From assembly GCF_014054525.1 (NCBI RefSeq), contig NZ_CP059564.1:1250357-1314356 (forward strand): DNA of 64,000 bases. Reading direction: 5' to 3'. The notes beneath the pieces are model-generated. The model saw only the letters and a list, made by a program, of their open reading frames with translations, was not told the origin of the DNA and did not search any database. This DNA comes from Alysiella filiformis (GTDB lineage: Bacteria > Pseudomonadota > Gammaproteobacteria > Burkholderiales > Neisseriaceae). The position numbers and the translations under genes are program-made. This document shows positions 55,780 through 64,000 of this stretch, in pieces; position 1 is the stretch's first letter; every line of letters begins with the position of its first letter.

Positions 55780-56913
55780 ATGAATACCCCACACCCAACC
55801 CGTTGGCGATTAATTCTGGGCGAACCCGCCGCCGAAAGTTGTGGCGCAAACCTGTCCGCCGAACAAATCCGCATGGACAACGCCCTGTCCGCACTCTACG
55901 ACCCCAGCGAAAATCGGCGTGGTGGTTTGGGCGCGTCCGCCCCGAAAGTCAGCGCGTGGCTGGGCGATATTCGTGAATTTTTCCCACAATCTGTGGTGCA
56001 AGTCATGCAAAAAGACGCGGTTAATCGCTTGAATTTGCATTCATTATTAACCGAAAAAGAAATGCTCGCCAACATCACGCCCGATGTGCATTTGGTGGCG
56101 ACTTTGATGAGTTTAAGCCGCGTCATTCCCGAAAAAAATAAGGAATTGGCACGTCAAGTTGTGCGCAAAGTGGTTGAAGCATTGCTGAAAAAATGGTCAT
56201 CGCCCACCCAACAAGCCATTCAAGGCGCACTCAATCGCGCCACGCGCACGCGCAATCCGCGTTTCAAAGAAATTGACTGGCACAGCACCATATGCAAAAA
56301 TCTGAAAAACTATCAGCCTGATTATCAAACGATTATTCCCGAAACGCGCATTGGTTACGGCAAAAAACGCAAAGCCGTGCGCGACATGATTTTGTGCCTA
56401 GACCAAAGCGGTTCTATGGGGACTTCCGTGATTTATTCGGGGATTTTTGGCTCTGTGCTGGCGAGTTTGCCGTCTCTGAACACGCGCATGGTGGTGTTTG
56501 ACACAGCGGTGGTGGATTTGATGGACGAAATGGACGACCCTGTGGATTTGCTGTTTGGCGTGCAACTGGGCGGCGGCACGGACATCAATCGCGCCCTGAA
56601 TTATTGCCAAACGCAAATCACACGCCCAAATGACACGACTTTGGTTTTGGTAACCGATTTGTATGAAGGCGGCGATGAACGCGCCATGCGTAAACGTATG
56701 GTGGATTTGGTCAATTCGGGCGTACAACTGATTGTTTTGCTGGCGTTAAATGATGATGGTGCGCCATTTTACGACCAACGCAATGCGGAATTTTTGGCGA
56801 CTTTGGGCGTGCCAGCGTTTGCGTGTACGCCTGATAAATTCCCCGATTTGATGGCGGCGGCGTTGAATAAGCAAGATTTGAGTTTGTGGGTGTCGGAGAA
56901 TGTGAAGAAATAG
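55780..56913 (+). CDS. VWA-domain protein (YehP/CoxE-like), MoxR-VWA island
   Basis: The 377-residue protein has a helical N-terminal part and a VWA domain (about 205-370) with an intact metal-ion site: DQSGSMG (DxSxS, about 209-215), the GGGTD threonine near 270 and VTDLYEGGDE near 293. VWA proteins are the usual MoxR partners and clients. It is the last island gene and ends just before the right direct repeat. It is separated from the MoxR gene by DUF5682 and an opposite-strand orphan. Confidence 0.9.
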   Translation: MNTPHPTRWRLILGEPAAESCGANLSAEQIRMDNALSALYDPSENRRGGLGASAPKVSAWLGDIREFFPQSVVQVMQKDAVNRLNLHSLLTEKEMLANITPDVHLVATLMSLSRVIPEKNKELARQVVRKVVEALLKKWSSPTQQAIQGALNRATRTRNPRFKEIDWHSTICKNLKNYQPDYQTIIPETRIGYGKKRKAVRDMILCLDQSGSMGTSVIYSGIFGSVLASLPSLNTRMVVFDTAVVDLMDEMDDPVDLLFGVQLGGGTDINRALNYCQTQITRPNDTTLVLVTDLYEGGDERAMRKRMVDLVNSGVQLIVLLALNDDGAPFYDQRNAEFLATLGVPAFACTPDKFPDLMAAALNKQDLSLWVSENVKK

Positions 56914-56941
56914 GTTTCAGGCAGCCTGAAAAGGTTTTGGG

Positions 56942-57092
56942 GCTTTCAGGCAGCCTGAATGGGGAAAAAAGCCACGATGCGCGTTTGATGAACGACAACG
57001 TGGCACATTGGACCAAACGTTTTCCGCAGCAATACTTGTTTGCCTACAACCGCTACAAACACCCATGGGGCGCACCCAATCGCCCTGAATAA
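56942..57092 (+). pseudogene. Right direct repeat: duplicated 3' end of the lpxL-type gene
   Basis: It encodes SGSLNGEKSHDARLMNDN through WGAPNRPE and a TAA, equal to the C-terminus of the acyltransferase at 42003-42869 except for one residue (V to T). It has no start codon and lies 11 bp upstream of the TauE/SafE gene. This shows that the acyltransferase gene and tauE gene were adjacent before the island came in. Confidence 0.92.
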
Positions 57093-57103
57093 GGAGACCG
57101 CTC

Positions 57104-57892
57104 ATGGACAGCATCTACATCACACAAGTACTGATTTTTGCGGTGGCGGCTACGCTGCATGGCATCACAGGCATGGGTTTTCCCATGGTGGGTACCACGT
57201 CTTTGTCGTTCATCATGCCCTTGCCGCAGGCGATTGCGATGATGATTTTGCCCAGTTTGGTCATGAACATCATGGTTTTGTTGGCAGGCAAAACACCGCA
57301 TTTGTGGCAAGAATTGTGGGCTTATTGTCGGCAATATTGGCGATTGATTGTGATGAGTGCCGTGGGCAGCGCGGTGGGGGTGTGGTTGCTGTTGTGGCTG
57401 CCCGCGCAATACGTTTATGCGATGATGGCATTGCTGACCTTTTATTATGCCATACATGGCTATGCCCAATTAAATCATTGGGTTAAACCGCTTGCCATTC
57501 CTACTCACGGTGGTTCAATGCTTTTTTTCGGTTTTGTGTCGGGCGTGGCAGGTGGGGCGAGCAATGCCATGTCGCCATTGGTGTTGATGTATTTGTTTGC
57601 CCACACGCAAAACAAGCACGAAATCGCCAAAGTGAGCAATTTGTGCTATTTGGTTGGCAAAGTGGTGCAACTGCTGCTTTTGCAAAAACATTTTGCCCAT
57701 TTTGATGCCAATGCCACACAAATCATGGTGTGGCTGACTGTGGTGTCGGTATTTTTTGTGTATGTGGGCGCGAAATGCCGCGATAAATTGGGGCAGGTTT
57801 TCTTTAAAAAATTGATTTATTTTATTTTATTGATTTTGTCGTTGAAAATTGCCCACAGCGCGTTTCAGGCAGCCTTTTTTACGAATTCATAA
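57104..57892 (+). CDS. TauE/SafE-family permease (sulfite/anion exporter)
   Basis: The 262-residue protein has about eight membrane segments in two repeats, with the family's early GITGMGFPMVG motif (about 22-32) and the second-half counterpart GVAGGASNAMSPL near 145. These proteins move sulfite, sulfoacetate or other small anions. AAGGAG is 7 nt upstream of ATG and directly follows the duplicated lpxL tail. The protein ends inside a partial uptake sequence (AFQAAFFTNS). Confidence 0.85.
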   Translation: MDSIYITQVLIFAVAATLHGITGMGFPMVGTTSLSFIMPLPQAIAMMILPSLVMNIMVLLAGKTPHLWQELWAYCRQYWRLIVMSAVGSAVGVWLLLWLPAQYVYAMMALLTFYYAIHGYAQLNHWVKPLAIPTHGGSMLFFGFVSGVAGGASNAMSPLVLMYLFAHTQNKHEIAKVSNLCYLVGKVVQLLLLQKHFAHFDANATQIMVWLTVVSVFFVYVGAKCRDKLGQVFFKKLIYFILLILSLKIAHSAFQAAFFTNS

Positions 57893-57989
57893 AAATGGAT
57901 TTTGCCTTCGGCGACTTACTTTTTAAAAAAGTAGTAAGCCAAATAAATGAATGTCCAACGGTTTCGTGTTAAAGCAATGTTTCAGGCAG

Positions 57990-58275
57990 CCTGAAACCTT
58001 TGCAAAACTCAATTCGTAGGGGCAGATTTCATAATTGATAACGCGATTTCGGGATAAAAGTGATTAATCAATTTAAGTCACTTTGCTCCCTCTCCCTGTG
58101 GGAGAGGGCTGGGGAGAGGGTATGCTGCTCAACAAGCCCTCTCTCCAACTCTCTCCCATAGGGAGAGAGGGCAGGTTTGTTGGCAAATTGACAGTTACTT
58201 ATCTGCAAGTCTAAACAGGACAGATGTGAAATTTGCCCCTACGAACCGAGTTTTGCAAAGGTTTCAGCCTGAAAG
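57990..58275. repeat. Composite REP/BIME element F
   Basis: The element fills most of the 57893-58382 gap. TTTGCAAAACTCAATTCGTAG with GGGGCAGATTTCAT leads directly into the CCCTCTCCC-type core (about 58037-58203), then GTCTAAACAGGACAGATGTG and GAGTTTTGCAAAGGTTTCAG. The left outer palindrome is cut short by the core, so the core inserted into or recombined with the outer element. A CTTACTTTTT palindrome (57915-57938) and an uptake sequence precede it. Confidence 0.7.
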
Positions 58276-58382
58276 CCATTTTTCTTGATATGGAAAACAG
58301 TTTTTCTGATTAAGATAATGATGTGGCAGCCGCATTTTGCTACAATCACACCATTTCACCACCCACATTAAGGATAATGACC

Positions 58383-58946
58383 ATGAAACGCATTTTATTC
58401 AGCAGCTTAATCGCCTTGGCAGCCGCCAGCGCAAGCGCAGCAGAATACAAAATTGATGCCCATCACACCAACGCCCGTTTTGCGATTGACCATTTTGCCA
58501 CCAGCACCAATGTGGGCGGCTTTTACGATTTAAACGGCACCATGCAATTTGATGCCGCCAAACGCACAGGCGCAATCAGCTTAACCTTGCCCCTTGCCAA
58601 TTTGCAAACGGGTTCAAGCCACTTTACCGAGCATTTGAAATCTGCCGATTTGTTCCACGCTGAAAAATTCCCCGAAATGAAATTTGAATCCACCAAATTC
58701 AAATTTTCAGGCAGCAAAGTCAAAGCCGTAGAAGGCAATTTGACCCTGTTGGGCAAAACCCACCCCGTTACTTTAAAAGCAAGCAAATTCAACTGCTACC
58801 CAAGCCCCATGCTGAAAACCGAAGTGTGTGGCGGCGACTTCAAAACCACGATTGACCGCACCAAATGGGGCATGAATTATTTGGTTGATGTGGGCATGAG
58901 CAAAAACGTGGATTTGACCATTCAAATTGAAGCGGCAAAACAATAA
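58383..58946 (+). CDS. YceI-family periplasmic lipocalin-like protein
   Basis: The ATG at 58383 is best spaced from AAGGATA; another ATG lies two codons earlier. The 187-residue protein has a signal peptide (about 1-20, ending ASAA) and the YceI pattern: AEYKIDAHHTNARFAIDHF, then GGFYDLNGTMQFD and EGNLTLLGKTHPVTLKA. YceI proteins bind isoprenoid or other lipids in a beta-barrel. Two Cys (CYPS and EVCGGD) may form a disulfide. Confidence 0.92.
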   Translation: MKRILFSSLIALAAASASAAEYKIDAHHTNARFAIDHFATSTNVGGFYDLNGTMQFDAAKRTGAISLTLPLANLQTGSSHFTEHLKSADLFHAEKFPEMKFESTKFKFSGSKVKAVEGNLTLLGKTHPVTLKASKFNCYPSPMLKTEVCGGDFKTTIDRTKWGMNYLVDVGMSKNVDLTIQIEAAKQ

Positions 58947-59002
58947 TCCCAAAAATTGATGGGGGCGGATATGAAATCTGTCCCCATTTCATGTAATTGT
59001 TT

Positions 59003-60193
59003 TTATTCGGCAAACACTTGCGCCAATGCTTTGGCAACCGTTTCCACATTGCCCTCATTCAAGCCAGCCACGCACAAACGTCCGCTATCCAAAACGTAAA
59101 TCGCAAATTCATCGCGCAAACGTTGAACCTGCGCCACACTCAAACCCGTGTAGCTGAACATACCGCGCTGTTTCACAAAATACGAAAAATCTTTTTCAGG
59201 CAGCTTTTCGCGCAAAACTTCATACAATTTCAAACGCATGGCACGAATGCGGTCGCGCATTTCATACACTTCATTTTGCCATTGTGCCGCCAAATTTGTA
59301 TCGCCAAGCACACCTTGTGCCGCCAACACGCCTTGTGCGGGTGGGCTGGAATAAATGCGGCGGACGATGAATTTCAGTTGCCCCAACACCAAATCGGCTT
59401 GTGCCGCATTGGGCGCAAGCACCATCAACGCCCCCACACGCTGACCGTAGAGCGACATATTTTTGGAAAATGAACAACTTACAAAAAGCGGCAAATTCAA
59501 TTTGGCAGCCTGACGAATCGCATAAGCATCGCTGTCAAACGTGTCGCCAAAACCCTGATAGGCAATGTCCATAAACGGAATGAGCTGGCGTTCGGCAACG
59601 ATGTTTAAAATCGTATCCCATTGTTCGGGCAGCAAATCCACGCCTGTTGGGTTGTGGCAGCAGGGGTGCAACAGCACCACGCTGTGTTCAGGCAGGCTGC
59701 GGAAAAAATCGCACATCGCGTCAAATTTCACGCCTATGGTTGCGGGGTCGTAGTAGGGGTAGCTGCCCACTTCAAAGCCTGCGCCTTCAAAAATGCCGCG
59801 ATGATTGTCCCAAGTGGGGTCGCTGACAAAAACGTGGCTTTGGGGAAACCAGCGATGAATGAAATCCGCCCCCAATTTCAACGCCCCTGAACCGCCCAAA
59901 GTTTGCACCGCCGCCACGCGATTTTCTTGCAAAACAAGACTTTCTGCGCCAAACAGCAATTTGGCTACGGCAGCGCGAAAACCTGCGTGTCCCTCCATGG
60001 GCAAATAAGGCTGCACCTGATTTTCAATGCGCTGGGCTGCCTGAAACACGCTGTTGGGAAAAGGCATTTTGCCCTCGTTGTCAAAATAAATGCCAATGGA
60101 CAAATTGATTTTGTTGGGGCGAGGGTCTTGTTTAAAGGTTTCCACCAAACTCAAAATGGGGTCGCCAGCATAGGGGGTAACGTGTTGATACAT
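59003..60193 (-). CDS. tyrB: Aromatic amino acid aminotransferase (class I)
   Basis: The start at 60191-60193 (MYQHVTPYAGDPIL) gives 396 residues. The PLP lysine is Lys 244 in SFSKNMSLYGQRVG, with Asn 181 (CCHNPTG) and Asp 209 (PFMDIAYQG) as cofactor contacts. It belongs to the aspartate/aromatic aminotransferase subgroup. TyrB rather than AspC activity is inferred from similarity to neisserial enzymes. NSVFQAAQRI (47-56) is uptake-sequence encoded. Confidence 0.9.
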   Translation of the reverse strand: MYQHVTPYAGDPILSLVETFKQDPRPNKINLSIGIYFDNEGKMPFPNSVFQAAQRIENQVQPYLPMEGHAGFRAAVAKLLFGAESLVLQENRVAAVQTLGGSGALKLGADFIHRWFPQSHVFVSDPTWDNHRGIFEGAGFEVGSYPYYDPATIGVKFDAMCDFFRSLPEHSVVLLHPCCHNPTGVDLLPEQWDTILNIVAERQLIPFMDIAYQGFGDTFDSDAYAIRQAAKLNLPLFVSCSFSKNMSLYGQRVGALMVLAPNAAQADLVLGQLKFIVRRIYSSPPAQGVLAAQGVLGDTNLAAQWQNEVYEMRDRIRAMRLKLYEVLREKLPEKDFSYFVKQRGMFSYTGLSVAQVQRLRDEFAIYVLDSGRLCVAGLNEGNVETVAKALAQVFAE

Positions 60194-60460
60194 GATTGTT
60201 TTCCTTTCCAAAAATGGCTTTCAGGCAGCCTGAAAAAGGCAAAATTATAGCACAAGCACTTTACCGTCTGAACACCCCACAATTCAAAGTAAAATGATTT
60301 GAAAATCAGGGCATATCGCATTAAAATCTTGCGTTTTTACCCTATTTATGCTATTAAATAGGGGTTAGAGTCTAGTTCTGCGTTCATGGCACAATTTTCA
60401 TGAATGGATATTGAAATAGACTTTTGTTTTTAAAATGATTTTTTTGAAAAGCCAAACATC

Positions 60461-61894
60461 ATGAACAACGCACTACCTTTCTCCAATACCGAATTATTGA
60501 ACATGGACACCCCCACGTTTTTGCAACACATTGAAAGCACATTTCAGCGCGTGTTTGCCGATGGCGTGAATTTAATGGAATACCTGCCTGAAAACAAATG
60601 GTTAGAATTGAAACAAGCAGGTTTGCTGTTGCCATTTTTATTGGAACAACACGGTGGACGCAAAAACAATCAGTTTGAAATTCAAGAAGTTTTGCGTATT
60701 GCAGGGCATTATGGCGTACCCGTTACCCTACGCACAGGCATTGAAGGCGCATTGGTTTTGCAGCCCCTGCTGGAATTTGGCAATGAAACACAAATTCAGC
60801 AAGGTTTGCAATCCGTGTTCAATGGCGAAGGCGGCGGCTTGGCGATTACCGAACCCAAAACATCGGGTTCCGCCATTGCGCGTGAAATGCAATCGTATTA
60901 CGAAGATTTGGGCGATGGCACGGTTTATGTGGAAGCAGAAAAATATTGGCAAGGCAATTCCCAAAGCGAATTTTTGCTGGTTGCCGCCAAAGAGCGCAAA
61001 AATGGCAGATTGTCCAAAATGATTAATTTGCTGTTTGTGCCAAAACAATACATTCAATTTGACGTTTTAAAATCAGAAGGTTTGCGTGCGGTGCGCTATG
61101 CGATTAACCGCGTGGCAGCCAAAATGCCCGCCAATGCCGTGATGCGTTTGTCGGAAAACGATGCTTTGGGTTTGCGTGCATTTCAAAATATTTTCATTCG
61201 CAGCCGCTTGCAGTTGGTGGGCATGTCGCATGGCATTATGGAATACATTGTTGAAAACACACGAAAATTCGCCAAAAAAGACATCAAATTTGTGGAATTT
61301 GAATGCAAAGAAATTGAAAAACGCTATGCCGTTTCACAAGTTTTGTATGATTACACTTGCAAACACGTTGCGCCCGATGCGCCCGTGTCGCATCAACTGA
61401 TGGAAGCCAATATCATCAAGACCTTATCCACCGAATACACCTACGATGCCGCACAAATTTTGCAAAAATTATTGGGCGCAAAAGGCTTTGAAAGCGGTCA
61501 TGTGGCGAGCAATATTGCGATTGATTTCCGCCCCTTTACCATTTTTGAGGGACCCAATGACATGTTGTATGCGGAAATTTACGACCAATTCACGCGCGTT
61601 ACCGCCGAAGAAAAAGAACAAGGCGTTAAATTGGATAAAAATCAAACGCTTTTACAAAGAATCAAATCCGACAAGCGTTTCACTTTAACCGCGCTGAAAG
61701 AGCGTGTTTTGCCACAAGACATTTCGGAATTTTTGTCGCGCTACACTTTGAGCGATGCGGACGCTTTGAAAAAGGTGTTTTTGGGCAAAGTGGTGGCAAA
61801 ATTGTTTGTGTTTGGGCAAACGGCTACCGATGACGCGGCGGCATTTTTGTTGAAAAACATTCGCCAAGATATTTTGGATTGTGAATATTGTTAA
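60461..61894 (+). CDS. Acyl-CoA dehydrogenase family protein
   Basis: The 477-residue protein has the flavin-binding ITEPKTSGSAIAREM motif (about 128-142, compare ITEP-GSD in the family) and a C-terminal IFEGPNDMLYAEIY (about 364-377), the counterpart of the YEGTNEIQ motif. The middle and C-terminal helical domains are present. The substrate is unknown, and catalytic Glu placement could not be checked. No beta-oxidation genes are adjacent. The 60194-60460 gap is AT-rich with one uptake sequence and likely promoters. Confidence 0.8.
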   Translation: MNNALPFSNTELLNMDTPTFLQHIESTFQRVFADGVNLMEYLPENKWLELKQAGLLLPFLLEQHGGRKNNQFEIQEVLRIAGHYGVPVTLRTGIEGALVLQPLLEFGNETQIQQGLQSVFNGEGGGLAITEPKTSGSAIAREMQSYYEDLGDGTVYVEAEKYWQGNSQSEFLLVAAKERKNGRLSKMINLLFVPKQYIQFDVLKSEGLRAVRYAINRVAAKMPANAVMRLSENDALGLRAFQNIFIRSRLQLVGMSHGIMEYIVENTRKFAKKDIKFVEFECKEIEKRYAVSQVLYDYTCKHVAPDAPVSHQLMEANIIKTLSTEYTYDAAQILQKLLGAKGFESGHVASNIAIDFRPFTIFEGPNDMLYAEIYDQFTRVTAEEKEQGVKLDKNQTLLQRIKSDKRFTLTALKERVLPQDISEFLSRYTLSDADALKKVFLGKVVAKLFVFGQTATDDAAAFLLKNIRQDILDCEYC

Positions 61895-61904
61895 TGGATT
61901 TTTG

Positions 61905-61949
61905 AAATCCGCTTGCCATGTTTTGAAAACATTGCGGGCGGATTTTTTT
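61905..61949 (+). terminator. Terminator after the acyl-CoA dehydrogenase gene
   Basis: AAATCCGC pairs with GCGGATTT, with an inner CATGTTTTGAAAACATT hairpin and a T-run after it. An uptake sequence begins immediately downstream. Confidence 0.6.
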
Positions 61950-62014
61950 CAGGCAGCCTGAAAATGCGAAAATGTTATAATTTCGCCCAATTTTAATTGT
62001 TCAGGCAGCCTGAA

Positions 62015-64000
62015 ATGCAAATTATCCAATACGAAAATTCCCCGTTCAAACTCCACCAACCTTTCCCCCCAGCAGGCGACCAACCCACCGCCATCGCTCA
62101 ACTTTTGGACGGCTTATCAGACGGCTTGTCTTACCAAACCTTGCTTGGCGTAACGGGTTCGGGCAAAACCTACACCATGGCAAACGTCATCGCGCAAAGC
62201 GGCAGACCTGCCATCATCATGGCGCACAACAAAACCCTAGCCGCCCAACTTTACGCAGAAATGCGCGAATTTTTCCCCGAAAATGCGGTGGAATATTTCG
62301 TTTCTTATTACGATTATTATCAACCCGAAGCCTATGTACCAAGCCGTGATTTGTTCATAGAAAAAGACAGCGCAATCAACGAACACATAGAACAAATGCG
62401 CCTTTCCGCCACCAAAAACCTGATGACGCGCAATGACGTGATTATCATCGCCACCGTGTCCGCCATTTACGGCATTGGCGACCCCACCGAATACCAACAA
62501 ATGATTTTGTCCGTGAAAGAGGGCGACATCATGAGCCAGCGCGACATCATTTCCACGCTGGTTTCCATGCAATACGAACGTGGCGATGTGGATTTTCAAC
62601 GCGCCAGCTTTCGCGTTCGCGGCGATGTGATAGACGTGTACCCAGCCGAAAGTTCCGAATTTGCCCTGCGGATTTCATTATTTGATGATGAAATTGAACG
62701 CTTGGATTTGTTTGACCCACTTTCAGGCAGCCTGCACCAGCGCGTGGGACGCTACACCGTGTTTCCGTCCAGCCACTACGTTACCCCACGCGAAACCGTA
62801 CTCCGCGCCTGCGAAGCGATTAAAGCCGAATTGCGTGAACGCATTGATTTTTATACCAAAGAAAACCGACCCGTAGAACAACAACGCATAGAACAACGCA
62901 CCCGATTTGATTTGGAAATGCTGTATGAAATGGGTTTTTGCAAAGGCATTGAAAATTACAGCCGCCACTTTTCAGGCAAAAAAGAGGGCGAACCGCCCCC
63001 CACGCTGATGGATTATCTGCCCAAAAACGCCATCATGTTCATAGACGAAAGCCACGTTACCATAGGGCAAATTGGCGCGATGTACAAAGGCGATGCGTCT
63101 CGCAAACAAAATTTGGTGGATTACGGTTTCAGGCTGCCTTCCGCGCGGGATAATCGCCCCCTAAAATTCCATGAATTTGAACAAGTTATGCCGCAAACCA
63201 TTTTCGTATCCGCCACCCCAGCACAATACGAAGCCGACCACGCAGGGCAAATTGTGGAACAAGTCGTCCGCCCCACAGGATTGACAGACCCGCAAATTGA
63301 AATCCGTCCCGTTGCCACCCAAGTTGATGATTTATTGAGTGAAATCAATATCCGCAAACAAAAAGGCGAGCGCGTACTCGTAACCACCCTAACCAAACGC
63401 ATGGCGGAACAATTAACCGACTATTACAGCGAATTGGGCGTAAAAGTACGCTATTTGCACAGCGACATTGACACGGTGGAACGTGTTGAAATCATTCGGG
63501 ATTTGCGCTTGGGCTTGTTTGATGTATTGGTCGGCATCAACCTATTGCGCGAAGGTTTGGACATTCCCGAAGTGTCGCTGGTCGCCATTTTGGACGCGGA
63601 CAAAGAAGGCTTTTTGCGCTCACACCGCAGCCTAATCCAAACCATCGGACGCGCCGCGCGTAACGTGAACGGTGTGGCGATTTTGTATGCCGACAAAATC
63701 ACCGACAGCATGAAATCCGCCATAGACGAAACCGAACGCCGCCGCCAAAAGCAAATTCAGTTTAATTTGGACAACAACATTATTCCCCAACAAATCAATA
63801 AGAAAGTGAAAGATTTGATTGATGGCGTGTATGCGGAAAATGGTGGCGAACAAGTTTCAGGCAGCCTGAAAACGAGCGGAGCGGGTTTTGCTAAAAGCAA
63901 ATCCAAATCCAAGAAAACCGAAATCCACAGCGAAGAAGACGCGATTGCCGAAATCGCCCGTTTGGAAAAACAAATGCAGCAAGCGGCACGCGATTTGCAG
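62015..64000 (+). CDS. uvrB: Excinuclease ABC subunit B, C-terminus beyond the window
   Basis: The frame is open to the right edge and gives 662 residues starting [13 protein letters not shown]. It has Walker A GVTGSGKT (about 45-52), the DNA-clamping beta-hairpin [12 protein letters not shown], the DEAD-type motif FIDESHVT and helicase motifs through [10 protein letters not shown]. The linker near 618 reads [20 protein letters not shown], from an uptake sequence plus a Lys/Ser stretch, before the start of the C-terminal UVR domain. The ATG is only 2 bp after an uptake sequence, with no clear Shine-Dalgarno. Confidence 0.97.
   Translation, partial: MQIIQYENSPFKLHQPFPPAGDQPTAIAQLLDGLSDGLSYQTLLGVTGSGKTYTMANVIAQSGRPAIIMAHNKTLAAQLYAEMREFFPENAVEYFVSYYDYYQPEAYVPSRDLFIEKDSAINEHIEQMRLSATKNLMTRNDVIIIATVSAIYGIGDPTEYQQMILSVKEGDIMSQRDIISTLVSMQYERGDVDFQRASFRVRGDVIDVYPAESSEFALRISLFDDEIERLDLFDPLSGSLHQRVGRYTVFPSSHYVTPRETVLRACEAIKAELRERIDFYTKENRPVEQQRIEQRTRFDLEMLYEMGFCKGIENYSRHFSGKKEGEPPPTLMDYLPKNAIMFIDESHVTIGQIGAMYKGDASRKQNLVDYGFRLPSARDNRPLKFHEFEQVMPQTIFVSATPAQYEADHAGQIVEQVVRPTGLTDPQIEIRPVATQVDDLLSEINIRKQKGERVLVTTLTKRMAEQLTDYYSELGVKVRYLHSDIDTVERVEIIRDLRLGLFDVLVGINLLREGLDIPEVSLVAILDADKEGFLRSHRSLIQTIGRAARNVNGVAILYADKITDSMKSAIDETERRRQKQIQFNLDNNIIPQQINKKVKDLIDGVYAENGGEQVSGSLKTSGAGFAKSKSKSKKTEIHSEEDAIAEIARLEKQMQQAARDLQ

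Noticed and set aside
1-64000. tRNA or rRNA genes
   Set aside because: No cloverleaf or T-loop signature was noticed by eye in the gaps; a covariance search would settle this.

Overview
The window looks like chromosomal DNA of a Neisseriaceae bacterium from the Simonsiella/Alysiella/Kingella/Conchiformibius side of the family. The main clue is the very frequent 15-mer TTCAGGCTGCCTGAA. It is palindromic except for its central base, and its two strands contain the AG-simDUS and AG-kingDUS DNA-uptake sequences. The housekeeping genes (hfq, ychF, ilvD, glnS, dapF, lpxH, dnaX, accBC, guaA, metK, uvrB) and the metK/lipid A acyltransferase neighbourhood also fit. No rRNA or tRNA gene and no CRISPR array was recognised.

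Layout. 1-8.2 kb: start of a ubiJ-like gene, hfq, a four-gene Mn/Fe-type ABC importer (sitABCD-like) with a perfect 27-bp palindrome upstream, then alanine and glutamate symporters. 8.2-19.5 kb: ychF, ilvD, a YqjD/YqjE/YqjK-like envelope trio, glnS, pepD and a CreBC-like two-component system whose kinase is frameshifted near its end. 19.7-34 kb: a shortened CreD, rluF-like, dapF, a Correia-like element, class B phosphatase, lpxH, several lipoprotein or hypothetical genes, dnaX with a 39-bp minisatellite, a Pat-like acetyltransferase and membrane proteins. 34.4-35.55 kb: an IS110-family element sitting in a REP palindrome, with a readable candidate bridge RNA. 35.7-42.9 kb: accC, a small inserted gene, a duplicated accC start, accB, guaA, metK and an lpxL-type acyltransferase. 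42.9-56.9 kb: an island homologous in content to the E. coli yehI/L/M/P/Q set (DUF4132, SWIM zinc finger, DUF5691, MoxR AAA+ ATPase, DUF5682, VWA protein), with three AT-rich orphan genes wedged between the core genes. 57.1-64 kb: TauE/SafE exporter, YceI protein, aromatic aminotransferase, acyl-CoA dehydrogenase-like protein and most of uvrB.

Two themes run through the window. First, small repeats are everywhere. They include uptake sequences (many inside genes, where they encode SGSLK/N, FRLPE, FRQPE or a terminal QAA) and several families of palindromes that all begin with GTAG, usually in inverted pairs, like the REP/BIME sequences mobilised by RAYT transposases. Second, there are two insertions that left a duplicated gene end: accC (5' end duplicated around a 0.6-kb insert) and the lpxL-type gene (3' end duplicated as 151-bp direct repeats around the 14-kb MoxR/VWA island). 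In both cases the ancestral gene stays intact, as expected for DNA gained by recombination in a naturally transformable organism.

The strongest candidates for new biology are the IS110 bridge RNA and its REP target, the MoxR-VWA island with its duplicated boundary, and the uptake-sequence-derived repeat in DnaX beside a possible frameshift site.
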